From assembly GCA_032654645.1 (NCBI GenBank), contig JAULAW010000015.1, positions 558,001-622,000 on the forward strand: DNA of 64,000 nucleotides, written 5' to 3'. How positions within the stretch are numbered: position 1 is the first letter of the stretch; the number at the start of each line of letters is the position of its first letter. The position numbers were made by a program, and so were the translations under genes. This DNA is from CAITJF01 sp032654645 (lineage in GTDB: Bacteria; Pseudomonadota; Gammaproteobacteria; Burkholderiales; Gallionellaceae). Shown here one piece after another: positions 9,033 to 17,691 of this stretch. The notes beneath the pieces were generated by a model. It saw only the letters and a program-made list of their open reading frames with translations. It did not search any database and was not told the DNA's origin.

Positions 9033-9782
9033 ATGCCGGATACGTGCTCTCAATGCCCGAAGTGTAAACACCAAATGCCAGAGCCACTACCGGTTGGCGC
9101 ACCGTGCCCTGCCTGCGGGATATACCCGTTCAAATGGAGGCAAGCTCAGCATGCTTCCGCTCCATCGAATACGGACGTTGAGGCCTTTTCAGGGGAGGAG
9201 GGTGGTCGTATTGCCTCATTATTTCTACCGTTAGAGGAAATGGGTACTTCCGCTTTTTACGGTCGTTGCTTCTTGCTGTTGCTACTTGTCTGGTGGAGTT
9301 TCTATCTGGTTGGTTACGACTATCGCGATGGCGAAATCAACGGTTCTTTTATGCATGGCATACTGCTCGCCATACATGAGGCCGGGCATGTGTTGTGTGC
9401 GCCGTTAGGTGAGTTTGTGTTTATTCTGGGTGGTAGTTTGTTTCAAGTTGCTTTGCCATTAGCGGTTGGCATCGCTTTTGTTGCGATCAATCGAGATAAT
9501 TTTGGAGCAGCAATCGGGGCGTGGTGGTCGAGTGTGAGTCTTCTCGATCTTTCCCCCTACATCTACGATGCCTTGCACCCGCAAATGATCATGCTCGGCG
9601 GACATACCGGTGAGGATGGGTCTCATGACTGGACATTTCTACTGGGCACGTTAGGGCAGATTCGCAATGCTCAGCACTGGGGAGCGTTCGTGCATGGAAT
9701 CGGTAGTGTGTGCGTTGTTGCTGCGTTGGTGTGGGCGACCGTCGTTATCTGGCGGCAACATAGGCATATTAATGACGGCTAA
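9033..9782 (+). CDS. Zinc-ribbon membrane protein with HEAGH motif (M50-like metallopeptidase candidate)
   Basis: 249 residues. The N-terminus has two CxxC knuckles (CPKC about residue 8, CPAC about residue 28), i.e. a rubredoxin-like zinc ribbon in the cytoplasm. A transmembrane region follows (about residues 77-95), then 'LLAIHEAGHVLCAPLGEFVFILGGSLFQVALPL', where HEAGH is an HExxH zinc-protease motif at the start of a membrane helix as in site-2 protease/M50 relatives; a later 'ALHPQMIMLGGHTGEDGSHDW' and a last helix supply possible third ligands. It is the last gene before the mobile island, 31 bp after the pseudopilin cluster. Proteolytic activity and any link to secretion are inference. 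Confidence 0.6.
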   Translation: MPDTCSQCPKCKHQMPEPLPVGAPCPACGIYPFKWRQAQHASAPSNTDVEAFSGEEGGRIASLFLPLEEMGTSAFYGRCFLLLLLVWWSFYLVGYDYRDGEINGSFMHGILLAIHEAGHVLCAPLGEFVFILGGSLFQVALPLAVGIAFVAINRDNFGAAIGAWWSSVSLLDLSPYIYDALHPQMIMLGGHTGEDGSHDWTFLLGTLGQIRNAQHWGAFVHGIGSVCVVAALVWATVVIWRQHRHINDG

Positions 9783-9845
9783 ATCATTTCGTCGCCGTAT
9801 TTAGTCGGCCCTGCAAAACCCCTGCAATCCGCATAAATAATGGAT

Positions 9846-10439
9846 TTATTTGCTGAGACATGTACACCGAGATGCCGCCCGGAATAGCGCCTGCATCACG
9901 AACTGCAGGCTCATGCGCTCACTCATCGCGTGGCCAACCAGCTCGCCGTTAAACAAGACCTTCACCCCGGCCAGATACAGCCAACCCTCATCTGTCTGGA
10001 TGTAAGTGATGTCTGATACCCACGCCTTGTTCGGCGCTGTCACCGCAAATTCCCGATTCAGCAAATTCGGCGCGACCGGTAGCTTGTGCCTGGAATCGGT
10101 GGTCACCTTGAACTTGCGCTTCTGCTTGCAGCGCAAGCCAAGCTTCTTGCGCAACTTCCGTACACGGTAGGGCGAGGCCGATACCCCGTGATCCGCCAAG
10201 TCGCTATGCAGACGTTCGGTACTGTAGCTCTCCCGTGTGCGCCGGTGTGCCGCCAGAGTTTCCACCTCCAGTCGGGCATCCTCACGGCTGCGATGGGATG
10301 GCTCGCGCCCTCGCCATGCGTGGTAACCACCTTCCGACACCCCGAGAGACCGGCACATCAACGCTACCGGATAGCTTTGTCGCATGGACTCGATCTGGCC
10401 GTATTTCACCGCGACCCCTTCGCGAAATAGGCCGTGCAT
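9846..10439 (-). pseudogene. IS3-family OrfB transposase, C-terminally truncated
   Basis: 197 residues of a protein normally close to 280. The HTH_21 segment ('SYPVALMCRSLGVSEGGYHAW') and the first rve strand with catalytic Asp ('PNKAWVSDITYIQTDEGWLYLAGV') are present. The frame then runs 'ALFRAASRCTCLSK' and stops, so the second Asp and the Glu of the DDE triad are absent. The junction near 9855 marks a deletion or later insertion event. Confidence 0.8.
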
Positions 10440-10714
10440 TTTTTTAAGAAATCGCGCTCCATCCTGGTTTCCGCCAATTCCCGTTTCAGCCTGGATAACT
10501 CCATTTCCATCCCAGTAACCGGTTTCAGATTCTTACCAACCGATGCCAGATGCCCTTTCTTGGCCACCATCACCCAGTTGTTCAGCGTCGCCTTCGGCAA
10601 AGACAGCCGCTTGGCAACCTCGGCTACTGAAAGGCCGCTTTCCTGATATGTCCGTACCGCCTGCTACCTGAATTCCGGGCTGTATTCAGCTTTCGGTAAT
10701 TTCTCCATTTCCAT
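10406..10714 (-). pseudogene. IS3-family OrfA with internal amber stop
   Basis: Reading from ATG 10714 (GGAGG upstream) gives MEMEKLPKAEYSPEFR, then TAG, then QAVRTYQESGLSVAEVAKRL and the rest of a typical OrfA helix-turn-helix plus leucine-zipper region ending KKCTAYFAKGSR. In relatives this position is normally Glu (GAG), so a single G-to-T change would explain the stop. The 3' end overlaps orfB by 34 bp in another frame, as needed for the usual -1 programmed frameshift of IS3 elements. Confidence 0.75.
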
Positions 10715-10826
10715 CCTCCGTTTCTTCCTACATTTTACGAAACGTTGGACTCTTTGAAATTCAGCTTACGTCAGTAACCTGCCCGCGCGGATTGATTGAG
10801 TTGATGCGTGTGAAGTTATGAGTGGT

Positions 10827-12002
10827 TTAAATTAAATTCGGCACAGGGAAATCCAGAAGCATCTCCTTACCTAGCACACGTGCACAAACCCCATGCGCAG
10901 CATGTTGCCGCCAATGAATTCCTTCAACTGAAGATAAGGCCATCCATGCAGCCTTGCGCCAACTCGGCTCGACCCGAATACGGTAAACGCAATCAGTCAA
11001 GACGGGATTTCCCATATGTACTTTGGCTGCATGTTGCAAGCAGCGCGCCCCGACACGGGGCAGCAAAATATCCCCTTTTTTTGCTATCCAGCGTTCAGGT
11101 AATGCTGGAGCAGCAGGGTATATTGCTAGCCCATTGGGGAAGCGTTTGAAGTCCGTTGTATGGAAATAGGATAAGCTGTTCGCCACACAATCTTTGTGGG
11201 TGTGGACTCCTCTCGTAATTTCTGCTCCTAGCTCCCGGAGCGTAATAATGGAAGTCCCGCGCTCTTCCAGCGCTGAATGAAAGCTGTAATCCAGCCGCAT
11301 CCGCGCGAGCTTGGCAGAAACAACCATTTCCTCGGTCAACTCGCCATTGGGTACAGCGCCCATCAGACGAATGCCGCCAGTTGGCCCCATATTTTTGCGC
11401 AAATAAAAAATATGAGTGCGGGCTTCTGTTCTGGCGAAAAATCGATCCGGCAACTGGATCACCCGATACAGGCCATGGCGCTCGCACAGCGCTTGCCGTA
11501 AATCCGCGTAGCCGCTATTGGTCGCCAAACCATCCGGGACGACTACCGCCAACTCGCCGCCGGGCCGGAGCAGGCGAAGGTTCTGCGCGATAAAAACGAT
11601 GTCGGTTGTAATGCGCTTGACGGATATGCAATCATGAAGATCGACGGTGCGCAAAATGTCGCGGACACCCGGCAGGTCGCCAGCCGGGAGATAGGGCGGG
11701 TTGCACACCGCTACGTCCGCTTGATCTTCTTCCAGGCCCAGGCTAGTCGGCAAATGCACATGCAAGGCATCCAGATGGCGGCAGACAGCTTGGGGGAAAT
11801 GTGTACGCGCCGCCACGACATGCTGCAGGTCGATGTCCGCTGCAAACAAACGTGCATCCTGCCAACGTGCCTGCGCTGCTCGCAACAACTGTCCACAACC
11901 GACACCGATGTCCACCACGGTTTGCACCGGGTCGCTCAGCATGGCGTTTACCAGCAGGTGGCCTGCTGGTTGCGGGGTATAAAACTGAGCCCACGCATTC
12001 AT
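10827..12002 (-). CDS. N6-adenine-type DNA methyltransferase (NPPY), possibly with partial target-recognition domain
   Basis: 391 residues from ATG 12002, which overlaps the previous stop (ATGA); the longer frame reaching 12188 lies inside the preceding gene. SAM motif I is 'VVDIGVGCGQLLRAA' and the catalytic motif IV is NPPY ('ADVAVCNPPYLPAG'), as in gamma-class adenine methylases of type I and Eco57I-like systems. The C-terminal third ('ELGAEITRGVHTHKDCV ... KKGDILLPRVGARCLQ') resembles a target-recognition or HsdS-like half domain. It is the last gene of a five-gene coupled operon. No restriction nuclease is adjacent, so it may act as the self/non-self marker or regulator of the system, or methylate another substrate. 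Methylase identity is solid; the role is inference. Confidence 0.8.
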   Translation of the reverse strand: MNAWAQFYTPQPAGHLLVNAMLSDPVQTVVDIGVGCGQLLRAAQARWQDARLFAADIDLQHVVAARTHFPQAVCRHLDALHVHLPTSLGLEEDQADVAVCNPPYLPAGDLPGVRDILRTVDLHDCISVKRITTDIVFIAQNLRLLRPGGELAVVVPDGLATNSGYADLRQALCERHGLYRVIQLPDRFFARTEARTHIFYLRKNMGPTGGIRLMGAVPNGELTEEMVVSAKLARMRLDYSFHSALEERGTSIITLRELGAEITRGVHTHKDCVANSLSYFHTTDFKRFPNGLAIYPAAPALPERWIAKKGDILLPRVGARCLQHAAKVHMGNPVLTDCVYRIRVEPSWRKAAWMALSSVEGIHWRQHAAHGVCARVLGKEMLLDFPVPNLI

Positions 12003-12943
12003 GTTGTTGGAAACCTGGAACAATCCCAGAAGTGTATTTTTTGCACACCGCTGCAACGGCGCGCGCGCTGTTCCGAAAAATCGTAAAGCAGGCGCACCCG
12101 CGCCCGGTCGCGTTCGTCCAGGCCAAAATAAAACCAGAGCACCCCCAGCAGCATGGGCTTGGGGCCGAGCGGCACGATATCCAGCCACTTAACCGTTTCC
12201 AGACGTTGTCTCAGGAAGGCTTGTACCTGTCCAGGGATGCGCGCATCGAGGCGGTGGATATGATCGGGAAAACGTTTGCGGAAAGTATCCAGCCAAGGCT
12301 GGCAGGATGCCAGAGCGTTTTCTGCGCCGCCCGCCACGAATGGCGGATCGCCGAGCAGCAAATGCAGATGAGTTTCATCCCAGTCATAACGCTCGATGAA
12401 TTTCCATGCCCGGCCTTTATCGAAGCCCAGTAGAACCAGATGTTGGCTATGGGAGCGGGTTTGCTCGGTAGTCAATGCGACATAGCCCTTGGGCTGGCCT
12501 ATGGGTAAAGTGTCTTGCACCTCCAGCGGATCCGTCCGGACTTCGTCGAAATTCAGGGGCGCGACATACAAACAGGCCAGCGCTGTCGGCTGACGGGCGC
12601 TCAATGCGGGCAACAGATAGAGAAGCGTGTCGAAACTCAGGTGGGTGGTGTCCAGCAGAATGGATGCGCCAACGGGAATGATTTTTTCGATACGTTTCCC
12701 GAGTTCGTTCCAGTTAACCTCTTGCTCGACTTCATTGTGGGCCAGCGTGAAACGATGCGGTATGTCCAACTGAGTGCGTTTCAGCGTCAATCGTGCCACA
12801 TCGCCGAAATGCTTGACGCACCAACTCCGGCGCTCCTCGCCCCCCGCATCCTCTCGCCCGCTGGTCACCAGCCAATTCCAGTGTGCTTGCGCACGTATGG
12901 CGGCTTCTGCTTCTTCAGGGAGGTAGGCAGCGTTCAGGTTCAA
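11999..12943 (-). CDS. Unknown protein of coupled conflict-type operon
   Basis: 314 residues, no family recognised. The middle alternates predicted strands and helices ('GASILLDTTHLSFDTLLYLLPAL', 'TALACLYVAPLNF', 'SQHLVLLGFDKGRAWKFIERY', 'HLHLLLGDPPF') in a way that suggests a Rossmann-like alpha/beta fold, such as sensor or nucleotide-binding folds, but no signature motif confirms it. The N-terminus is helical. The gene overlaps both neighbours by 4 bp, so its product is likely made in fixed ratio with the 936-residue ATPase and the methylase. No membrane segment or signal peptide. Confidence 0.55.
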   Translation of the reverse strand: MNLNAAYLPEEAEAAIRAQAHWNWLVTSGREDAGGEERRSWCVKHFGDVARLTLKRTQLDIPHRFTLAHNEVEQEVNWNELGKRIEKIIPVGASILLDTTHLSFDTLLYLLPALSARQPTALACLYVAPLNFDEVRTDPLEVQDTLPIGQPKGYVALTTEQTRSHSQHLVLLGFDKGRAWKFIERYDWDETHLHLLLGDPPFVAGGAENALASCQPWLDTFRKRFPDHIHRLDARIPGQVQAFLRQRLETVKWLDIVPLGPKPMLLGVLWFYFGLDERDRARVRLLYDFSEQRARRCSGVQKIHFWDCSRFPTT

Positions 12944-15750
12944 AGCAGTGTCCCTTGCTGCCCGCTCGCCCCGTTTTCCTCGCCTGCCGTCGCCTCGAAT
13001 TTGCGCTCAAATTGTTTGAACAGTACAGACCAAGCCTGCTTATCGCCCGCAAATAGCTGGTAACACTCGTCCGGCCTGACGGTGAGTTTTTTCTTGCGTC
13101 GGGTGGAGATGTTGAACATTGGCGCAAACCAGGGCACCAGTTGCCAGTCGGTCAGGCGCAAGTCCTCCAGACTTTTCTGCTTGGTGCCGTCTATCCGGCG
13201 CAACACGCCTTCATACCAGGCATCGTTAAGCCATTTTTCCAGTTGTTTGCATTGCTCGTCTTCGTCCAGTCCGGGGATGGCGAAATGGTTGGCTTCGGGT
13301 TCGCTTTGTTTCGGGCTCTTGTGCTTGGCCTCGAACACACGCCCTAGGCGTTCGACCAGATTATTTACCTCGCGCGGCGAATGATCGGCGGAACGCAGAT
13401 TCTCCCGAAAAATACCGACTTGCCGTCGGATGGCAAGATTCTGCACGGTGTATGAGATAGGCAGAGTCACATTACCTTCTTGCCACTCGGCGAAGATGGC
13501 ATGGCAGAAATCCAGGAATACACGGATGGTATTGCCGGACAGCCCTATCACCTGATTGATGCCGGCATAGCGTTTTTCCTGATGATAGAGCCGACATAGC
13601 CAGTGTAGCGCACCTCGGCTGTAATTGTGGTACCACTCCTTGGCTTCCTTGCTCTGGGAGCGGAAGGCCATTAACACTTTCTCTACTGGCTTTCCTTGGT
13701 TGAGTTGGACAATGGCCGTTGCCTGACGCAAAGGCTCCTGCTCGGTTTCCATCCAGGCGAGGATGTCGGCAGCATGATGCAGGTAGTGTGTTTTCACCCA
13801 TTCCGCCAAGGGCGGGGTACGCCTGCCGCCAGCAAGCAGGCGCGCTTCTTCCTCTGGCGGCAGGTCTTGCAGCATATCCTCCAGTCGGGTAAGAGCTCTT
13901 TTCTGGAAATAGGGGTGTTGTTCAAGATGGCGGTTGGCAATGGCCAGCGCGTAGCGCTTGAACGCATCGAAATCCATTTCCTGATCCAAAGCGTGCTCGC
14001 GGTAATCATGAGTCTCTTCGATCAGTTGGCCGGGGGCCAGCGTTTCTCGTTTGCGCAGGCCACCGCTACGCATGAACAAGCGGTAGGTGATGCCATCTTC
14101 GCGCCGACATTGTTTCAAGCGGGTGTTGACAAAGCGTTGCTGGTAGTCCGCGTAGTTCTCGTATTCATCCACCAGCACCACGAAATAATGCTCTCCGAAA
14201 TGCCCGGCGCGGCGCAACCGCTCGGTCAATAATTTCATCAGCGTATTGTGCTGGGTGAAGACCGGGCGGTGTTCGGGGAAAGGGTTGTTGAGATAGAAGC
14301 GGATGCGCTGGGTCTGGCTTTCCAGAAAATTCAGGAATGCAGGCAAACCCGGCATGGCAATGTCGAACTGTCCGAACTCTGCGCAGAGCGCACGCAACAA
14401 TTCGGATTCATTGCACCACTGCGCTAAACCGCCCAAGCTATCGAGGGCGATGAGTGCCTGGCGTATGACCAGTATGTCGAAATACTGGGCGTAAAGTTGA
14501 TCGAAATCTTTGCGCAACGCGTCATCGCACTGATTAAAACTATGCAGGAAGTCCGCCTCGGGGCGCAGATACAGGCCGATGCGTGGAAAATCTCTGGGGT
14601 TGATGGGGCGACCCGAAGCGCGATGCTCGGCCAGTTGCACTTCCAGCGAAAAACGTCGCGCCAGCATGGTCTTTCCAGAGCCGCGCGCACCGGTCACCAA
14701 CAGGGGCATAAAGTTATCCATGTCCTGCATGATGGTGCCCGCAGGATCGACAAAATTGCGCCAGGTTTCATCAGCGGTAATATATTCGCTGCGTATTAGC
14801 GCGAAAGGATTGTCTGGCTTGTCATCTTGGGATGGCACTGCTTCGGCGATGGGATTGTCCAATTCGATTAGCTCCCTGAGCTTTTCGATACCGCGCGTGT
14901 AGTCATCACCGGAATCATATCCGGCAGCCACTTGGCAGAGTATTTTTTCGCGCAGGGCCAGTTCCGCCACATAGGGAAGTTCCAAATTGAAACGCTCGAA
15001 GCCTGAGCACTCCGAAGCAATTTCCGAGAGCCGCTCCTGTTTGTCACGCATGGTAAGTTTCGGGTCGGGTGTGGCAATGAGTACAAGCCGTTTAGAACCA
15101 TATTCTTCAACCACTTTTTGATCCCGCAGTACACCCAGTATGCGTTGTGTACCCTCAATGTTTTGCCGGTTGTATCCGCTTACGCATACCACTGTTTCTG
15201 CTAGTTCCAGCGTAGTGATATAGAACACATCCGACAGCCCGGTGCGGGAATCGATCAACACATCGTCAAAGCCCAACCGCCGCAGTTCTGCCTTGAACAA
15301 ATGAAAGAAAGCACGCCCCTGCTGCGCGTAAAACTCATCCCAGTTCAAATTTCCCAAACGCTGCGGATAATCCGGGCTGTCTACTTCGCCTGCGGGCATC
15401 AGCCACAGACTGCCTTGTTCGGCCTCTTCCGCCTGATCGCGATGCGGTTGCCAGCCTTCGCCTACGCGCAGGTAGCGTTCCAGTTTCAAGTGATAGCTGC
15501 CGCTGGTTTCACCAGCATTCAATTGCTTGCGATAGCTCAGATAATCGTCCAGCATATCCACGATGCCCGGCCCCGGCGAACTCAGTTGGAACAGGTCGCT
15601 TTGATGTTGACCGGGCGCTTCAAGATCAAAGTCGATAATGAGCACTTTGCGCCCTTCGCGCGCTAAGACGTAGGCCAAGTTGGCCAAAGCCAAGCTGCGC
15701 CCGACACCACCCTTGTAAGAATAAAACGCGACAAATCGGGTATCGCTCAT
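12940..15750 (-). CDS. KGGVGR-type ParA-like ATPase fused to AAA/ORC-like P-loop ATPase
   Basis: 936 residues with two nucleotide-binding modules. The first (about residues 1-280) has a deviant Walker A 'YSYKGGVGRSLALAN', the ParA/MinD-type 'LIIDFDLEAPG', and a 'VLIDSRTGLSDV' switch-like motif. The second (about residues 330-600) has Walker A 'GARGSGKT' and Walker B 'YFVVLVDEYENYAD', resembling ORC/STAND-type AAA ATPases. The remaining ~330 residues are mostly helical with no recognised motif. KGGVGR-variant ATPases are known from bacterial conflict systems, where they are thought to act as NTP-dependent switches. Both P-loops look intact. It overlaps both neighbours by 4 bp. The domain reading is firm; the function is inference. 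Confidence 0.7.
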   Translation of the reverse strand: MSDTRFVAFYSYKGGVGRSLALANLAYVLAREGRKVLIIDFDLEAPGQHQSDLFQLSSPGPGIVDMLDDYLSYRKQLNAGETSGSYHLKLERYLRVGEGWQPHRDQAEEAEQGSLWLMPAGEVDSPDYPQRLGNLNWDEFYAQQGRAFFHLFKAELRRLGFDDVLIDSRTGLSDVFYITTLELAETVVCVSGYNRQNIEGTQRILGVLRDQKVVEEYGSKRLVLIATPDPKLTMRDKQERLSEIASECSGFERFNLELPYVAELALREKILCQVAAGYDSGDDYTRGIEKLRELIELDNPIAEAVPSQDDKPDNPFALIRSEYITADETWRNFVDPAGTIMQDMDNFMPLLVTGARGSGKTMLARRFSLEVQLAEHRASGRPINPRDFPRIGLYLRPEADFLHSFNQCDDALRKDFDQLYAQYFDILVIRQALIALDSLGGLAQWCNESELLRALCAEFGQFDIAMPGLPAFLNFLESQTQRIRFYLNNPFPEHRPVFTQHNTLMKLLTERLRRAGHFGEHYFVVLVDEYENYADYQQRFVNTRLKQCRREDGITYRLFMRSGGLRKRETLAPGQLIEETHDYREHALDQEMDFDAFKRYALAIANRHLEQHPYFQKRALTRLEDMLQDLPPEEEARLLAGGRRTPPLAEWVKTHYLHHAADILAWMETEQEPLRQATAIVQLNQGKPVEKVLMAFRSQSKEAKEWYHNYSRGALHWLCRLYHQEKRYAGINQVIGLSGNTIRVFLDFCHAIFAEWQEGNVTLPISYTVQNLAIRRQVGIFRENLRSADHSPREVNNLVERLGRVFEAKHKSPKQSEPEANHFAIPGLDEDEQCKQLEKWLNDAWYEGVLRRIDGTKQKSLEDLRLTDWQLVPWFAPMFNISTRRKKKLTVRPDECYQLFAGDKQAWSVLFKQFERKFEATAGEENGASGQQGTLL

Positions 15751-16568
15751 GCTGCTGCCCGCCTGCTGTTCATGATTTGCGTTATCCGGTGGCGCGGGGA
15801 CATCTTTCGAGCTTCCGGTTCATGCGGGCTCAATTCTCGACTCAGCCAATCGGCAATGGCCTGACGCGGCTCGTTCTTGTCCAGCCATGCCCGGAATACC
15901 GATGCCAGATCAGGATTGGTATTTTTGCTAGAGGTGCGCAATGCATCCATGCCCAGATCGAGTTCTTCTTTCATTAGTGGCTGATCGCTACTTTCTTTTT
16001 CTACCCCTACCAGCAATTCCAGCAGTTCCATACGTGGCAATTCAGGTAGTCTGGTAAGTGCAATGAACAGCTTCCCCCATTGCTCCGCCGAGATACTCGC
16101 TTTACCGTTGCAACCCAGAAAAGCATAGACCACAGCGGCCATCGCATGGCTGTTGTCCGGTGCGGCTTCAAGGCTATCCAGGCTGGCATCGACCTGCCGC
16201 TTCCAGAATTTTTCATCGCCTTTATTGAGCACGAGCAAAGCCAGCAGTCTGCCAGCCAGTATGAAAGGGGAGGCACTGTTTGTCGGTTCGTCGAGCAGGA
16301 AGGCGAATAAATTTATTTTGTGCGGCAAATGCGGCGGCTTGATTTCGCTCATGCTGAAGATGAAACGGCAGGCCAGATACAAGGGCAGGTCGTCGTTGTT
16401 GGCAAGTAGTGTTGTCATCGCTTCCGCCAGCGCGGCCCAAAAGGCGTCATGCTCTGTTTTAGGCAGTTCGAAGAACGTCATTTCAAGCAAGTCATCTTCC
16501 TCTATGCCCCGGTTTGGGTTTATGCCTTGCTCGCCGCGCAGTATGGAAAGAATTTCTTGTGTGTTCAT
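15747..16568 (-). CDS. Unknown helical protein of coupled conflict-type operon
   Basis: 273 residues from ATG 16568, which overlaps the previous stop by ATGA; an in-frame start 42 bp upstream lies inside the preceding gene. The sequence is almost wholly helical and leucine/alanine-rich ('HAFWAALAEAMTTLLANNDDLPLYLACRFIFS', 'FILAGRLLALLVLNKGDEKFWKRQ', 'MELLELLVGVE'), with a spacing reminiscent of HEAT/ARM-like repeats, though I cannot assign a family. No catalytic motif is visible. It may be a scaffold or a partner of the double ATPase encoded next. Confidence 0.5.
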   Translation of the reverse strand: MNTQEILSILRGEQGINPNRGIEEDDLLEMTFFELPKTEHDAFWAALAEAMTTLLANNDDLPLYLACRFIFSMSEIKPPHLPHKINLFAFLLDEPTNSASPFILAGRLLALLVLNKGDEKFWKRQVDASLDSLEAAPDNSHAMAAVVYAFLGCNGKASISAEQWGKLFIALTRLPELPRMELLELLVGVEKESSDQPLMKEELDLGMDALRTSSKNTNPDLASVFRAWLDKNEPRQAIADWLSRELSPHEPEARKMSPRHRITQIMNSRRAAA

Positions 16569-17326
16569 GACCGCAACTCCTTGGCGCAGGCTTTCCAATA
16601 GTCGGCGCATAGTTTGTCCGGGGAGAAATTATAATCCTGCTCAACTTCCCGATCCCAGTAAGCGGCGATTTTGAATGCGCCAACCCGTTTGGGCAACACC
16701 CATTCCCGCAAAGTTGGACGCCCGGTTTCCAGACTACGAGCCAGTCCCCATTCTGCTCGTCGTGGCGCAGCATACCAGTAGAAAGCCAAACCGCTATCCA
16801 GCCATGTTGGCTTGTATGCCAGCTCAACATCGAAAGCGATTATAGTGATAGCCTTGCCAGTGTTCCAAGTCGTCCAGCACAGACCCAGCTCTCTCGCTAA
16901 ATCCCCACAATTTACCTGCTCCGGTGTGGGTAGAGCTGTGTTGCCTTCATCATCCTTCCAGTCACTGATAAACAGGACATTACGTCGGCTGTTGAGCACC
17001 ATGTCGAGCACTGCGATCAGCAAAAAATCGGGATGCTGCTTTGCGTATGCGCCGGGCTTGGGGAAAATGACTTTCTTCGGGAGCATGCAGTATGCAACCT
17101 CTCCCTCAAATTGGACTGCCGCCCCCAGACAGCACTGCGCAGCCTCTGGCTTGATGGAGTTACCCAATACGCAATCACAACCCTCGGTCGATATAATTTT
17201 CTCGGCTTCGCTTTGGATGTGTGGAGGCGAGTCCAGATAGTTCTGGTAGGCGAGAGCCTCGCACAGAGTTTTTCTATCGTTCAGGTCGCCGCTTGCATGA
17301 CTGGCTTTCAACTGCTCAAACACCAC
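16565..17326 (-). CDS. Unknown protein, first intact gene of coupled conflict-type operon
   Basis: 253 residues from GTG 17326, with AAGGGG just upstream. No family recognised. Visible features: several cysteines in the N-terminal half ('TEGCDCVLGNS', 'AAQCCLGAAVQFEGEVAYCML'), the strand-like 'NVLFISDWKDDEGN', and a tryptophan-rich C-terminal half. The 'ISDWKDDEGN' stretch has acidic residues that might bind metal, but there is no proven nuclease signature. It overlaps a short upstream frame by 19 bp and the next gene by 4 bp. Confidence 0.5.
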   Translation of the reverse strand: MVFEQLKASHASGDLNDRKTLCEALAYQNYLDSPPHIQSEAEKIISTEGCDCVLGNSIKPEAAQCCLGAAVQFEGEVAYCMLPKKVIFPKPGAYAKQHPDFLLIAVLDMVLNSRRNVLFISDWKDDEGNTALPTPEQVNCGDLARELGLCWTTWNTGKAITIIAFDVELAYKPTWLDSGLAFYWYAAPRRAEWGLARSLETGRPTLREWVLPKRVGAFKIAAYWDREVEQDYNFSPDKLCADYWKACAKELRS

Positions 17327-17520
17327 ATCCCCTTATTCTTTTGCGTTAATGCTACGTCGTAGCACTGTTTCAATTTGTTTACGTTACCACACACCACGAA
17401 TTCTGGAGCAAACTGAAAGTGAAAGATAGTGTTGGCCAGCGTCAGGAAGCGCCGGTTGTATTGGCGTTCTTTGCCGGTGTATACGGCATCGACCACCGTC
17501 TTGAGGTTGTCCGGCTTATG
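17308..17520 (-). pseudogene. Truncated 3' end of a small gene upstream of the conflict-type operon
   Basis: An open frame running out of the decayed RIT-like element reads ...PDNLKTVVDAVYTGKERQ... and ends CLSS at 17308, overlapping the next gene by 19 bp. It has no start with a ribosome site, so it looks like a 3' fragment. Across the element, a start (ATG 20460) reads MRVPNYLTTAVFMLS to the opposite repeat. If the element is removed these could form one small protein of about 85 residues leading the operon. This reconstruction is inference; the fragment could also be chance. Confidence 0.35.
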
Positions 17521-17691
17521 TGCCCAACATTGTTATGTGTCTTCACTTGTGGCCGATAGTTTCGTAAGTCGTCTTGCTGTAAGTCAATGTTGACAAGGGA
17601 TACGACGTGATTCCGAATTCCGGCGATTTGAAATCGCCATCCACTTTTGGGCTGTATCGTTGCCGTTTTTCTCGGCAGGCGAGGCAGACCA

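Larger units (their letters stand above)
9846..10775 (-). mobile_element. IS3-family insertion sequence remnant
   Basis: Two overlapping frames in the IS3 arrangement: orfA (10714 to 10406) with a helix-turn-helix and orfB (10439 to 9846) with the HTH_21 region and the start of the rve integrase core. orfA has an in-frame stop and orfB ends before its second and third catalytic residues, so the copy is dead. The orfA-proximal boundary is approximate; sequence near 10745-10775 could hold the terminal repeat but its partner end is missing. It marks the left margin of the accessory island next to the secretion operon. Confidence 0.8.
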
